DNA of 18,795 nt from Methanosphaera sp. SHI613. GTDB lineage: Archaea > Methanobacteriota > Methanobacteria > Methanobacteriales > Methanobacteriaceae. The stretch's first letter is position 1, and the number at the start of each line of letters is the position of its first letter. The stretch spans positions 1 to 18,795 of the forward strand of contig MVJJ01000082.1 in the NCBI GenBank assembly GCA_003266145.1. The letters are read 5' to 3'. Below are positions 8,476 through 16,886 of this stretch, piece by piece. The notes beneath the pieces are model-generated. The model saw nothing but the letters and a program-made list of their open reading frames with translations. It ran no database searches and was not told the origin of the DNA. The translations under genes and the position numbers were made by a program.

Positions 8476-10479
8476 ATGGAAAGTATGGTAGAATCTAAAA
8501 ATAGGAATTCTGTATTGAAATTAGAAGAATTCTTTAGTAATCGTTTGAAAGATGAAGTGTTTGCTGTTCTTGATAAGTTTCCAGAAGAAAAATCAGTGAT
8601 CGTTGATTACAATGATTTGGAAATATTTGACCCTGATTCTGCTGACTTATTAATTGAAAAGCCTGAAGAAACCCTAGAAGCTGCAAGTAAATCTATCGTT
8701 AACATTGACCCTCAGAGAAAGAATGCTCAACTGAATGTACGTTTCAAGAATGTGCGTAACAATGTACCTCTCAGATATCTTAGAAGTGAATTCATTGGTA
8801 AGTTTATTGCAGTTGATGGAATTGTACGTAAGACTGATGAGATTCATCCACGTATAATGACAGCGGTCTTTGAATGCAGAAGTTGTATGAGAATACATGA
8901 AGTAGCTCAAAAATCAAATATAATCCATGAACCGGCCGTATGTACAGAGTGTGGTGGACGTTCATTCAAGTTGCTACAAGATGAATCACAGTATATGGAT
9001 ACACAGACTGTTAAGCTGCAGGAACCGCTAGAGAATTTATCCGGGGGAGACCAGCCTAGACAGATTAACATCGTCCTGGAAGATGATCTTGTGGATACGT
9101 TGACACCGGGAGACAAGATTAGAATAACCGGAATTCTTAAGACTGTTCGTGATGATAAATCAAAACGATTTACCAATTACATTTACGGCAATTACTTCGA
9201 AGCATTGGAACAGGAATTTGAAGAGCTGGAAATCAGTGAAGAGGACGAGGAGGAAATCAGAAAACTGGCAAGCAGCCCGGACATTTACGATAAGATTATT
9301 AACTCCACGGCACCATCCATCCAGGGTTACTATGAGGTAAAGGAAGCTATCGCATTCCAGCTGTTCGGTGGTAGTGCCAAAATTCTCGAGGATAAAACCC
9401 ACATGAGAGGGGACATGCACATACTGATTGTTGGAGATCCGGGTATTGGTAAATCCCAGATACTTAAATACGTATCTAAACTTGCCCCTCGTGGTATCTA
9501 TACAAGTGGTAAAGGTACCAGTGGTGTAGGACTTACCGCGGCTGCCGTACGTGATGACCTTGGTGGTTGGAGCTTAGAAGCCGGTGCACTGGTACTGGGT
9601 GATAAGGGTAATGTATGTGTGGACGAACTGGATAAGATGCGTGAAGAAGACCGTTCAGCTATACACGAAGCTTTGGAACAACAGACAATATCCATTGCGA
9701 AGGCAGGTATTATGGCTACATTAAACAGTAGATGTAGTGTACTTGCTGCAGCTAACCCTAAGTTCGGTAGATTCGATAGGTACAAATCAATAGCAGAACA
9801 GATTGACTTGCCGTCACCGATTCTCTCACGTTTCGACCTGATATTCATTATCGAGGACAAACCGAATGCTGAAAGAGACCACAGCCTTGCTGGCCACATC
9901 CTGAAGATACATCAGGACAGAAACATTAATTATGAAATCGAACCGGAATTCATGCGTAAATACATTGCATATGCTCGTAGAACTGTCAATCCTACATTAT
10001 CCAATGAAGCTGCAAAGACCTTGCAGGACTTCTATGTTACAATGCGTAGTGGTGCAATTGATGAAGAATCACCTGTACCTATTACCGCTCGTCAACTAGA
10101 GGCATTGGTACGTATTGCCGAAGCAAGCGCCCGTATAAGATTAAGTGATGAAGTAACTAAAGAGGATGCCGAAAGAGCAATTAACCTACAGGAAAACTGT
10201 ATGAAACAGGTTGGATATGATCCTGATACAGGAAAAGTGGATATTGATAAGGTTGAAGGTAGAACATCCAAATCAGAAAGAGATAAGATAAACATCATAA
10301 CCGATGTGATTAAGGAATTATGTGTAGACTATGAAGGCAGTGCTCCTAAGACTGTCGTATATGCAGAACTTGCAGATAAATATAATATTGGAGAAAATAA
10401 GGTAGATGAAATTATTAATATGCTTAAAAGTAAAGGTGTTATCTATGAACCTACCGCAGACCATTACAATATAGCATAG
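8476..10479 (+). CDS. mcm: Replicative minichromosome maintenance helicase MCM
   Basis: This is the archaeal replicative helicase, a hexameric 3'-5' AAA+ motor that unwinds DNA ahead of the fork. At 667 residues it matches the length of the well-studied Methanothermobacter MCM and follows it closely in sequence. Domains: N-terminal domain with a C4 zinc element (C134, C137, C156, C159), OB-fold region to about 245, then the AAA+ core with Walker A GDPGIGKS (320-327), Walker B CVDELDKM (381-388), sensor region LAAANPKFGRFD and arginine finger SRFD (451-454). A C-terminal winged-helix region occupies about 600-667. No intein is present. The start is uncertain: the ATG at 8476 and the in-frame ATG at 8485 both lack a clear Shine-Dalgarno site. 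TTTATAAA at 8459-8466 is so close that a leaderless or very short-leader transcript starting at 8485 is possible. It heads a gene run that continues with aIF2-beta, nmd3 and tyrS. Confidence 0.97.
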   Translation: MESMVESKNRNSVLKLEEFFSNRLKDEVFAVLDKFPEEKSVIVDYNDLEIFDPDSADLLIEKPEETLEAASKSIVNIDPQRKNAQLNVRFKNVRNNVPLRYLRSEFIGKFIAVDGIVRKTDEIHPRIMTAVFECRSCMRIHEVAQKSNIIHEPAVCTECGGRSFKLLQDESQYMDTQTVKLQEPLENLSGGDQPRQINIVLEDDLVDTLTPGDKIRITGILKTVRDDKSKRFTNYIYGNYFEALEQEFEELEISEEDEEEIRKLASSPDIYDKIINSTAPSIQGYYEVKEAIAFQLFGGSAKILEDKTHMRGDMHILIVGDPGIGKSQILKYVSKLAPRGIYTSGKGTSGVGLTAAAVRDDLGGWSLEAGALVLGDKGNVCVDELDKMREEDRSAIHEALEQQTISIAKAGIMATLNSRCSVLAAANPKFGRFDRYKSIAEQIDLPSPILSRFDLIFIIEDKPNAERDHSLAGHILKIHQDRNINYEIEPEFMRKYIAYARRTVNPTLSNEAAKTLQDFYVTMRSGAIDEESPVPITARQLEALVRIAEASARIRLSDEVTKEDAERAINLQENCMKQVGYDPDTGKVDIDKVEGRTSKSERDKINIITDVIKELCVDYEGSAPKTVVYAELADKYNIGENKVDEIINMLKSKGVIYEPTADHYNIA

Positions 10480-10614
10480 TTTTGAAAACGAAATACAATG
10501 GATAAATTAATAATATCCTTTAAACATATATTATATTATTATAGATTAATTAGGACATTAAGATTATATCAATATAATTTTTTAATCAAAAAGGAAAAAT
10601 TTACATCAAAAAGT

Positions 10615-10620
10615 GGAGGT
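10615..10620 (+). promoter_or_regulatory. Ribosome binding site fixing the aIF2-beta start
   Basis: GGAGGT lies nine bases before the ATG at 10630. It decides in favour of this start over the in-frame ATG at 10498, which would add 44 Ile/Leu/Tyr-rich residues foreign to the family and has no binding site. Confidence 0.8.
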
Positions 10621-10629
10621 ATTTGTCTA

Positions 10630-11064
10630 ATGGCAAGAAAAAGTGAAAAATCTGAATTTGAAGAATATGAAGAATTATTAGATAAAGCATATGAACAATT
10701 ACCAGATACAATATTTGAAGCAAAAAGATTCAAAGTACCTAAAGGATACTCTGTTATTCAAGGTAATCGTACAATTATCAAAAACTTTGGTGACGTATCA
10801 AGTACGTTAAACAGAGATCCACAGCATGTATTGAAATACCTGTTAAGAGAATTAGGTACCAGTGGAAATGTAGAAGGAAACCGTGCAATATTACAGGGTA
10901 AATTCACACACTACGTGATTAACGACCGTATAAAAGAATACGTGGACAACTTTGTAATGTGCCATGAATGTAACAGACCGGATACAATTATCATACGTGA
11001 AGATCGTATTGACATGTTAAAATGTAGTGCTTGTGGAGCAAGAGCACCACTTAAATCATTATAA
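10630..11064 (+). CDS. Translation initiation factor aIF2 beta subunit
   Basis: This is the beta subunit of archaeal initiation factor 2, which with alpha and gamma delivers initiator Met-tRNA to the small ribosomal subunit. The chosen start gives 144 residues, the normal archaeal length of about 135-145. The N-terminal helix (EFEEYEELLDKAYEQLP), the central alpha/beta domain with VIQGNRTIIKNFGDV and HVLKYLLRELGTSGN, and the C-terminal zinc ribbon C111-x2-C114 ... C132-x2-C135 are all intact. It follows mcm after 150 bases. An AT-rich stretch with several TATA-like sequences around 10519-10536 may give it its own promoter as well as read-through from mcm. A run of T residues after the stop (about 11088-11094) could end some transcripts before nmd3. 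Confidence 0.96.
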   Translation: MARKSEKSEFEEYEELLDKAYEQLPDTIFEAKRFKVPKGYSVIQGNRTIIKNFGDVSSTLNRDPQHVLKYLLRELGTSGNVEGNRAILQGKFTHYVINDRIKEYVDNFVMCHECNRPDTIIIREDRIDMLKCSACGARAPLKSL

Positions 11065-11177
11065 CTAAATAATCTTCCCCTTAACCTTTTTTTAATTCTT
11101 AAAAAAGAAATTCATTTGATATATCTAGTTGCTTAATTAAATTCATTAAAAAAAATAATACATGAGTGATAATGATT

Positions 11178-12227
11178 ATGTTTTGTTTATTATGTGATAG
11201 CGAAGAGAAGTTATATGATGGTCTTTGTAAAAGCTGTTTTCTGAAGGAGTTTGAAGCCCTTAAAATACCAGAGTATACCACGTTTACCGTTTGTTCACAC
11301 TGCGGTGCAACCTTAAAGAAAAACAAATGGCAACAGGTAGGATACTTCGATGATGAAATAATAAATGATGCAATACAAAAGAATATCGAAGTAAATCCAA
11401 AACTTGAAGACGTGGACATATATACCGAGATAACCAACAACAGGGGAACGGTATACGAATGCATAATCCATGTTAACGGTAATGTAATCGATACTGAAAT
11501 ATCAAAGGAGTATCCCATTGAGGTAAAGGTTGAAAAGGGAGTCTGTCCCGACTGCAGCAAATTCCATTCAGGTTACTACGAGGCAGTCATTCAGTTAAGA
11601 GCCGATGATAGAAAGCTGAGAGATGACGAAATAAAAGAAGCAGATGAATTCATAGCTAATGAAATCCAAAGACTGTGTAAAACAAACAAGTTAGCATATG
11701 TAACTGAAAGAATCGTTTTGAAGGAAGGTATTGACTACCAGGTCGGTAGCTACAATGCGGCTCATAAAATCGTTGTAAACCTACAGAAACAATTTGGTGG
11801 AATAATAACAGAATCACGAAAGATTGTTGGTCATGACAAGTCACGAAGCAAAGACCTATATCGCTCATGGGTTTTACTTAGACTTCCATCATTTAATAAG
11901 AATGATTTTATAGAATATGAGGATAAGGTCATTAAGATTGAAAAGATAGGTAGTCATAAATTCTCAGGTATAAACCTGGACACTTATACTGCAGAGTCCA
12001 TAAGCTGGAAGGAATATGACAATATCAAAAAGGTAGCTCAAATAGATGATATCAAGAAAACCACCATAACAAACATTACCCCAAATGAGATTCAAGTACT
12101 TGATCCGGATAATTATGATACGGTTGACTTGAAGAAGTTTGATGTTATGGACAAACTCAATATTGGTGCGGAAATTGACATAATTAAAATAAACAACAAA
12201 TTATATCTACTGATGAATGAGGAATAA
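11178..12227 (+). CDS. nmd3: NMD3-family ribosome biogenesis protein
   Basis: This is the archaeal homologue of eukaryotic Nmd3, which binds the large ribosomal subunit late in assembly and carries it out of the nucleus. In archaea, which have no nucleus, a role in large-subunit maturation is presumed. The chosen start gives 349 residues. The N-terminal zinc-binding region shows CLLC (C3, C6), CKSC (C17, C20), CSHC (C39, C42) and CPDC (C123, C126), followed by the family segment SGYYEAVIQLR (131-141). The start choice matters: a GTG at 11166 and an ATG at 11172 are in frame upstream, but GAGTGAT at 11165-11171 is correctly spaced (seven bases) for the ATG at 11178. That start also places the first CxxC at residue 3, as usual in the family. 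It lies between aIF2-beta and tyrS, 41 bases before tyrS. Confidence 0.9.
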   Translation: MFCLLCDSEEKLYDGLCKSCFLKEFEALKIPEYTTFTVCSHCGATLKKNKWQQVGYFDDEIINDAIQKNIEVNPKLEDVDIYTEITNNRGTVYECIIHVNGNVIDTEISKEYPIEVKVEKGVCPDCSKFHSGYYEAVIQLRADDRKLRDDEIKEADEFIANEIQRLCKTNKLAYVTERIVLKEGIDYQVGSYNAAHKIVVNLQKQFGGIITESRKIVGHDKSRSKDLYRSWVLLRLPSFNKNDFIEYEDKVIKIEKIGSHKFSGINLDTYTAESISWKEYDNIKKVAQIDDIKKTTITNITPNEIQVLDPDNYDTVDLKKFDVMDKLNIGAEIDIIKINNKLYLLMNEE

Positions 12228-12268
12228 TAAAAAAGGAATTTTAAATAAAAAATTGGAGGACAAATAAT

Positions 12269-13225
12269 ATGGATATTGAAGAAAGTATAGCAAATATCTG
12301 CAAGAATACTGCGGAAGTTATTGAAATAGATGAATTGAAGGAAATATTGAAAAAGGATGAAAAAATTGCATATGTAGGCTTTGAACCATCAGGTAAAATA
12401 CACCTCGGTCATGCATTGACAATAAAACGTATGAAGGCATTGCAGGATGCAGGCTTTAAAATCAAAATATTTATCGCAGATTTACACGCATACCTTAACG
12501 GTAAAGGAACTCTTGAAGAAATCCAGGAGACCGCCAAGTACAACACGGAATGTTTTAAGGCATTAGGTCTCAGTGAAGACACTGAATTCATACTTGGTTC
12601 AAGCAGGATGAGAGCAGAATATATGTTTAAAGTTTTCCAGGTAGCACAGACCGTTACAATCCAAAGAGCACAGCGTAGTATGGCACAGATTTCAAGAGAT
12701 GAAACCCATAACGTTGCAGAAGCAATGTATCCTATAATGCAGGCACTTGATATTGAAGATTTGGATATTGACGTTGCCGTAGGTGGAATGGAACAACGTA
12801 AAATCCACATGCTTGCAAGAGAGGTTCTTCCAAAAATCGGATATCCTGCACCAGTATGCATACACATCCCACTTATCCATGGAACAGATGGGTCAGCAAA
12901 GATGTCCAGTAGTAAAGGTAACTTCATAGCTATCGATGACACCCCTGAGGACATTAAAAACAAGATAAACAAGAGTTTCTGTCCAACAGGAGTTGTTGAA
13001 GACAACCCTGTAATGGAAATAGCACACTATTACATCTTTGATGAAAATGAGAAGATCCTAATTGAAAGACCTGAAAAATTCGGTGGAAACCTTGAATTGA
13101 CAGAAGAAGAACTTATTGACATCTATCAAAAAGGTGAACTTCACCCAATGGACTTGAAAAATACCGTCAGCAAGTACCTGACAGATAAGTTAGAACCGGC
13201 AAGAGAATACATGGCCAACAGGTGA
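12269..13225 (+). CDS. tyrS: Tyrosyl-tRNA synthetase, archaeal type
   Basis: This class I synthetase charges tRNA-Tyr with tyrosine in an ATP-dependent reaction. Its 318 residues fit the short archaeal/eukaryal form. The HIGH motif is HLGH (45-48) and the KMSKS loop is KMSSS (211-215). The tyrosine-binding residues known from the Methanocaldococcus enzyme are all found with a constant offset of three: Y35, Y154, Q158, D161 and Q176 (in VGGMEQRKIHML). A GGAGG ribosome binding site (about 12255-12259) lies before the ATG. The stop codon overlaps the ribosome binding site of the next gene, so translation of the two is likely coupled. Confidence 0.96.
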   Translation: MDIEESIANICKNTAEVIEIDELKEILKKDEKIAYVGFEPSGKIHLGHALTIKRMKALQDAGFKIKIFIADLHAYLNGKGTLEEIQETAKYNTECFKALGLSEDTEFILGSSRMRAEYMFKVFQVAQTVTIQRAQRSMAQISRDETHNVAEAMYPIMQALDIEDLDIDVAVGGMEQRKIHMLAREVLPKIGYPAPVCIHIPLIHGTDGSAKMSSSKGNFIAIDDTPEDIKNKINKSFCPTGVVEDNPVMEIAHYYIFDENEKILIERPEKFGGNLELTEEELIDIYQKGELHPMDLKNTVSKYLTDKLEPAREYMANR

Positions 13226-13230
13226 GTATC

Positions 13231-13566
13231 ATGGTTAAACATACAATGAGAGTATTATCAGGAATGGATCCAAAACAAGTAGATGAAATGATTAGTGAAT
13301 ATCATTTAAACATGCTTCAAACAGATAGGGGAATACTATTATTTGAAGGAGAACTGGAAGACTTGAGAAAAGCATCAAAACATGTTGTGGATGTAGTATT
13401 GCCTCCGGGCCCAACAGTTAGTGAAATACAGGAAGCCGTCGGAAAGTTCGACGTCAAACTCAAACAGTCAGAGAACGGGCCACAGCTACATGGCAGACTG
13501 ATTGATATCAACGATGCCATAAATTATCTTGTTGACATTATGTCAGAAAGAGTAAACCTTAATTAG
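13231..13566 (+). CDS. 111-residue protein of unknown function built from two similar halves
   Basis: Not recognised by family. The ATG at 13231 is chosen because AGGTGAG (13220-13226), overlapping the tyrS stop, is ideally spaced. An in-frame GTG at 13222 would have no binding site. The product has no membrane segment or cysteine and appears soluble. Residues about 13-57 (from DPKQVDEMISEY) and about 63-104 (from TVSEIQEAVGKF) align with each other without major gaps. Shared features are a helix, a strand ending Q-(T/S), a second strand with G before L-x-D, then a helix ending VVDVV or LVDIM. This suggests a helix-strand-strand-helix unit duplicated in tandem, joined by a LPPGP linker. It is the last gene before a strong palindrome plus T-run, so it belongs to the tyrS transcript. 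A link with translation is inferred only from location. Confidence 0.8.
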   Translation: MVKHTMRVLSGMDPKQVDEMISEYHLNMLQTDRGILLFEGELEDLRKASKHVVDVVLPPGPTVSEIQEAVGKFDVKLKQSENGPQLHGRLIDINDAINYLVDIMSERVNLN

Positions 13567-13612
13567 ATAAGCGGATTAATAAAGGCCTTTTGGAGCTTAA
13601 TTGAAATAATGT

Positions 13613-13649
13613 TAATATGTAATATTACATATTACACCATACTTTTTTT
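13613..13649 (+). terminator. 22-bp perfect palindrome followed by T7 at the end of the mcm-tyrS gene run
   Basis: Positions 13613-13634 form a perfect 22-bp palindrome with half-site TAATATGTAAT, folding into an AT-rich stem. Seven T residues follow at 13643-13649. It lies about 47 bases after the stop of the 111-residue gene and is the likely transcript end. Confidence 0.65.
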
Positions 13650-13707
13650 ATTAATTTTTATGTTAAATACCTATAACAACCCAGATTTTTTTAAAAGGAA
13701 ATTGAAT

Positions 13708-14295
13708 TTATCTTGAAAACAACCGACTGTCAATCACGTGTCTTATCTGTTGTTGTACCTTCTTGACACTAGGATATGCGGATATTTTGACAGTATTTTT
13801 ATATCTTAAGAGTTTAAGATAGTTTTGTCTTGTTTTTTTGAGAAATTGAATATCTTCAAAGACCTCATCACCGGCACATCTTTTAATTGCCATATTTTCA
13901 TTCAAGTCCAACAAAATCAGCAGATCCGGTCGGGGTACATGCTGATTTATCTGATAAAGCCACTTGGGAGTGATTGAATAGTTGTTCTGATAGCAGATAC
14001 TTGAATAAAATGACCTGTCACTTAAGAGCAAATTGTTAGGATTATGTTTGTATTTTAATATTTCATCTTTCTGCGTTAGCCTATCTGCTGCAAACAATAA
14101 TGCAAGCATCTGTTGATTAGTATCCTTTACAGAGTCTTCATTCTTCAGTTCCTGTCTTAAAAGTTGTCCTACTTGTGAATTTGTCGGTTCTACTATTCTT
14201 TTGGTTTCTATATCCTTGGATTTATAATATTTTTCCAACAGGTTAGTGTGTGTTGACTTGCCTACACCATCAATTCCTTCTAATACTACATACAT
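13708..14295 (-). CDS. tmk: Thymidylate kinase (dTMP kinase)
   Basis: This enzyme phosphorylates dTMP to dTDP with ATP in the cytosol, an essential step in making dTTP for replication. The 195 residues match the usual 190-210. Visible motifs are the P-loop GIDGVGKST (7-15), FAADRLTQ (68-75), the DR-containing LLSDRSFYSSICYQ (90-103), the strand PDLLILLDL (123-131) and a short LID segment RCAGDEVFE (139-147). The ATG is preceded by only a weak AAGGTAT. A TATA-like sequence on the minus strand around 14321-14330 suggests a very short leader. The gene is transcribed opposite to the mcm-tyrS run and diverges from the U32 gene across 86 bases. Confidence 0.9.
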   Translation of the reverse strand: MYVVLEGIDGVGKSTHTNLLEKYYKSKDIETKRIVEPTNSQVGQLLRQELKNEDSVKDTNQQMLALLFAADRLTQKDEILKYKHNPNNLLLSDRSFYSSICYQNNYSITPKWLYQINQHVPRPDLLILLDLNENMAIKRCAGDEVFEDIQFLKKTRQNYLKLLRYKNTVKISAYPSVKKVQQQIRHVIDSRLFSR

Positions 14296-14308
14296 GTTTA
14301 TACCTTAT

Positions 14309-14319
14309 TTAACTGTTAA
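14309..14319. promoter_or_regulatory. Small palindrome in the tmk/U32 divergent promoter region
   Basis: TTAAC-T-GTTAA, a 5-1-5 perfect inverted repeat, sits between the tmk start and the two facing TATA-like elements. It could be an operator controlling either gene. It is short enough to arise by chance in such AT-rich DNA. Confidence 0.2.
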
Positions 14320-14340
14320 GTAAATATATCTTAAAAATGA

Positions 14341-14348
14341 TATAAAAG
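14341..14348 (+). promoter_or_regulatory. TATA box of the U32 gene
   Basis: TATAAAAG would place the transcription start near 14366-14368, giving a leader of about 15 bases. That leader just contains the GGGAGG ribosome binding site at 14368-14373. The spacing to a strong RBS makes this the best-supported TATA element in the window, though still inferred. Confidence 0.45.
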
Positions 14349-14381
14349 TATATGCTTTAACTTTTTTGGGAGGAATGTTTC

Positions 14382-16883
14382 TTGGAGAATAATTGTAAGA
14401 TATTATCGCCTGTCGGAAGTATGGATGTGCTGAAGGCAAGCGTGTTTAGTGGTGCGGATTGTGTTTATCTTTCCGGTAAGATGTATGGAGCCAGAGATTA
14501 CGCGAGTAATTTTACGCATAAACAACTTGAAGAGGCCATAGAATTTTGTCATAACTTCAATGTGGGAGTGTTTGTAACCGTAAATACGTCCATTTTGGAA
14601 AATGAAATTATCGACGTGCTAGATTATGTGTACTTCCTATATACCCAGGGAGTTGATGCCATAATCGTCGAGGATATGGGCCTTGCATATCTTATCAGCA
14701 AACTTATCCCTAAGCTTAAATTGCATGCATCTACCCAGATGACCATCTATGATTACAGCATGGTCAAATACCTGTATGATAATGGATTTGTCAACGCCAA
14801 CATATCAAGGGAAGTACCTATAGAACGTATTGAATCCATAATCAACAAACTGCGAAGATATGACTATGATATGAGCATTGAGGTATTTGCTCATGGTGCA
14901 TTGTGTTATTCCTACTCAGGCAGATGTCTGATGTCATCATTTTTAGGTGGTCGTAGCGGCAATCGAGGACTCTGTGCCCAGCCTTGCCGTATGAGATATG
15001 CCCTTCTGGACAAATATCATGGAAAAATCAGCGATGACACATATCTTTTAAGTACCAAGGATTTGTGCACATACGAGGACGTTGATAAACTAGTGGATTG
15101 TGGTGTGGATTGTCTTAAGATTGAGGGACGTATGAAATCATCCGAATACGTGAGCGCCACCACATACTGTTATAAGAATGCCGTTAACCAAAACACCAAC
15201 AAGGAGGATAACTTTCTTCTTAACTTGGCATTCAACAGAACATTGACCGGCGGATACATTCTTGACAACAATGCATCGGATGTTGTTGGTCGAGCTCAGG
15301 CCGGAAGCAACGGGTATCCTATAGGAATCGTAAGCAAGTCCAATCCAAAGAAGATTACAATCAAACTGCTTGACAAGAATCATAGAATCAAATTTGTTAA
15401 CGGTGACGGTCTGAAGTTTGAATATGACAACAAGAGTTATGGAATGTACATATCAAAGATTTATGACCAGAATAAGTATAAAATTATCATAGCAAATGAT
15501 AAGAACATTTATCTTAATGAAGGTACATTAGTCTATATCACATATTCGAAATATTTGCAGGACAGGACAAAGTCCATAATAAACCAGAAGCGCATCAATA
15601 AAATACCATTGGATTTGAAGATTAACGTGAATGATGACAGACATCTTGAAGTAGAATGCATGGTGGAAAATACCGAAAAATCATTCAACTACACTTCACA
15701 GGAAGTATTTGAAAAAGCACAGAAAAGACCGTTAAGCAAGGAATCCGTGAATAAACAGCTTTCAAAAACAGGAGACAGCAAATTTTTAGTCAAAAATATA
15801 TCATATGATAATTTCCCTAATGATTTGTTCATGCCAATATCAGCATTAAATGATATCAGACGAGACCTGCTAAGAAAGCTAAAAGGACAATTGGATTCAT
15901 TCTATACACCTACTACAGAAGACAAGAAAAATGCTAAAGAGGCCATTGAAAAATTCAAAAAGAACTACTACCTTAAAAAACAGGAAAACAACCCACATAA
16001 CATTAAAGAAACACAAACACAAGACAAATTATGGAATGCATACATCAGCAACCTAAAACAGGCCGAAACGGTTAAAGATTACTCATTTATAGATAGCATA
16101 TACTATGATGCAAGCTTCAACTATGAGAGTATGCATGACTACACACGTGGAATATATGATGAGTTATGTCAGTTAAGGGCGATATTGACTGATGAAGTAG
16201 ATATAGTGTGGATACTTCCTCAATTGCTGTTGGATGAGGATTTACCACACATCAGTGAAATACTTCTCAAATTGGATTATAATGATATTCACGTTAAGAT
16301 ACAGACAGACTCCATTGGAATAGCCGATAATCTGGATAACACGTCATATGGTAATTATTTGAACATATACAACAATTACTCCATAGAAAAGTTAAGTCAA
16401 GAGGACTTGTTTAAACGTCTTGTCGTGTCAAATGAGATATCCATGGATGATATTAAAAGATTGAAGTCATGTGAATGTGAATTGGAGTATGTACTATTCG
16501 GATATAACCAAGTTATGATATCTAAGGATAACTTCGAAGATGTTATTGATGAGAAAATATCTAATCATTATTACCTGAGGGATAAACGTGGTAACGAATA
16601 TCCAATGGTATTTGATTGTAACGGCAATAGCCACATTTATGATTACCGAATAGCTAACCTTAGCCAATGGTTGGGTGAATTTAAAAAGACCTGCATCAAC
16701 ACGTTAAGTATTGACTTAAGACACTTCAACAATGCCGATACAAAAAGGATAATGGATTATTTTAAAGAAATCATATCAAACAAGCATCATGATACTGAAA
16801 TCAAAAAGCTGGAATTAACGGATAACCATGAATTCTATGAATTGAACATTGAAAAAGGACTGTTTATCAACAAATCCAAGTAA
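14382..16883 (+). CDS. Long U32-family protein (COG0826), RlhA-like with DUF3656-type middle domain and degenerate second half
   Basis: This 833-residue protein is of the U32 'peptidase' family. Characterised members such as RlhA carry an iron-sulfur cluster and hydroxylate RNA, so an rRNA or tRNA modification role is more likely than proteolysis. The N-terminal TIM-barrel-like part has the U32 signature EVFAHGALCYSYSGRCLMSS (167-186) and the four cluster cysteines C175, C182, C198 and C202 (GLCAQPCRM). STKDLC and CLKIEGRMKS follow. A DUF3656-like middle domain occupies about 400-520. The last 270 residues resemble a second U32 half: YYLRDKRGNEYPMVFDC ... LSIDLRHFN echoes LLSTKDL ... LKIEGRMK, but the cluster cysteines are missing. 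The start is TTG: GGGAGG at 14368-14373 is well spaced for it, and the nearby ATG at 14375 is out of frame. At 833 residues it is longer than E. coli RlhA (about 650). Function is inferred. Confidence 0.85.
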   Translation: MENNCKILSPVGSMDVLKASVFSGADCVYLSGKMYGARDYASNFTHKQLEEAIEFCHNFNVGVFVTVNTSILENEIIDVLDYVYFLYTQGVDAIIVEDMGLAYLISKLIPKLKLHASTQMTIYDYSMVKYLYDNGFVNANISREVPIERIESIINKLRRYDYDMSIEVFAHGALCYSYSGRCLMSSFLGGRSGNRGLCAQPCRMRYALLDKYHGKISDDTYLLSTKDLCTYEDVDKLVDCGVDCLKIEGRMKSSEYVSATTYCYKNAVNQNTNKEDNFLLNLAFNRTLTGGYILDNNASDVVGRAQAGSNGYPIGIVSKSNPKKITIKLLDKNHRIKFVNGDGLKFEYDNKSYGMYISKIYDQNKYKIIIANDKNIYLNEGTLVYITYSKYLQDRTKSIINQKRINKIPLDLKINVNDDRHLEVECMVENTEKSFNYTSQEVFEKAQKRPLSKESVNKQLSKTGDSKFLVKNISYDNFPNDLFMPISALNDIRRDLLRKLKGQLDSFYTPTTEDKKNAKEAIEKFKKNYYLKKQENNPHNIKETQTQDKLWNAYISNLKQAETVKDYSFIDSIYYDASFNYESMHDYTRGIYDELCQLRAILTDEVDIVWILPQLLLDEDLPHISEILLKLDYNDIHVKIQTDSIGIADNLDNTSYGNYLNIYNNYSIEKLSQEDLFKRLVVSNEISMDDIKRLKSCECELEYVLFGYNQVMISKDNFEDVIDEKISNHYYLRDKRGNEYPMVFDCNGNSHIYDYRIANLSQWLGEFKKTCINTLSIDLRHFNNADTKRIMDYFKEIISNKHHDTEIKKLELTDNHEFYELNIEKGLFINKSK

Positions 16884-16886
16884 AAA

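Noticed and set aside
9498..9899. 133-codon minus-strand frame opposite mcm
   Set aside because: It lies exactly opposite the AAA+ core of MCM, whose codon constraint explains the open frame.
10498..10629. Longer aIF2-beta starting at an upstream in-frame ATG (44 extra residues)
   Set aside because: The extra part is very AT-rich Ile/Leu/Tyr sequence not found in the family and has no ribosome binding site. GGAGGT at 10615-10620 points to the ATG at 10630.
11099..11560. 153-codon minus-strand frame overlapping nmd3
   Set aside because: It is opposite the zinc-finger part of nmd3, with no ribosome binding site and random-looking composition.
12409..13005. 198-codon minus-strand frame opposite tyrS
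   Set aside because: It is the antisense shadow of the well-conserved synthetase; no start signal or family features.
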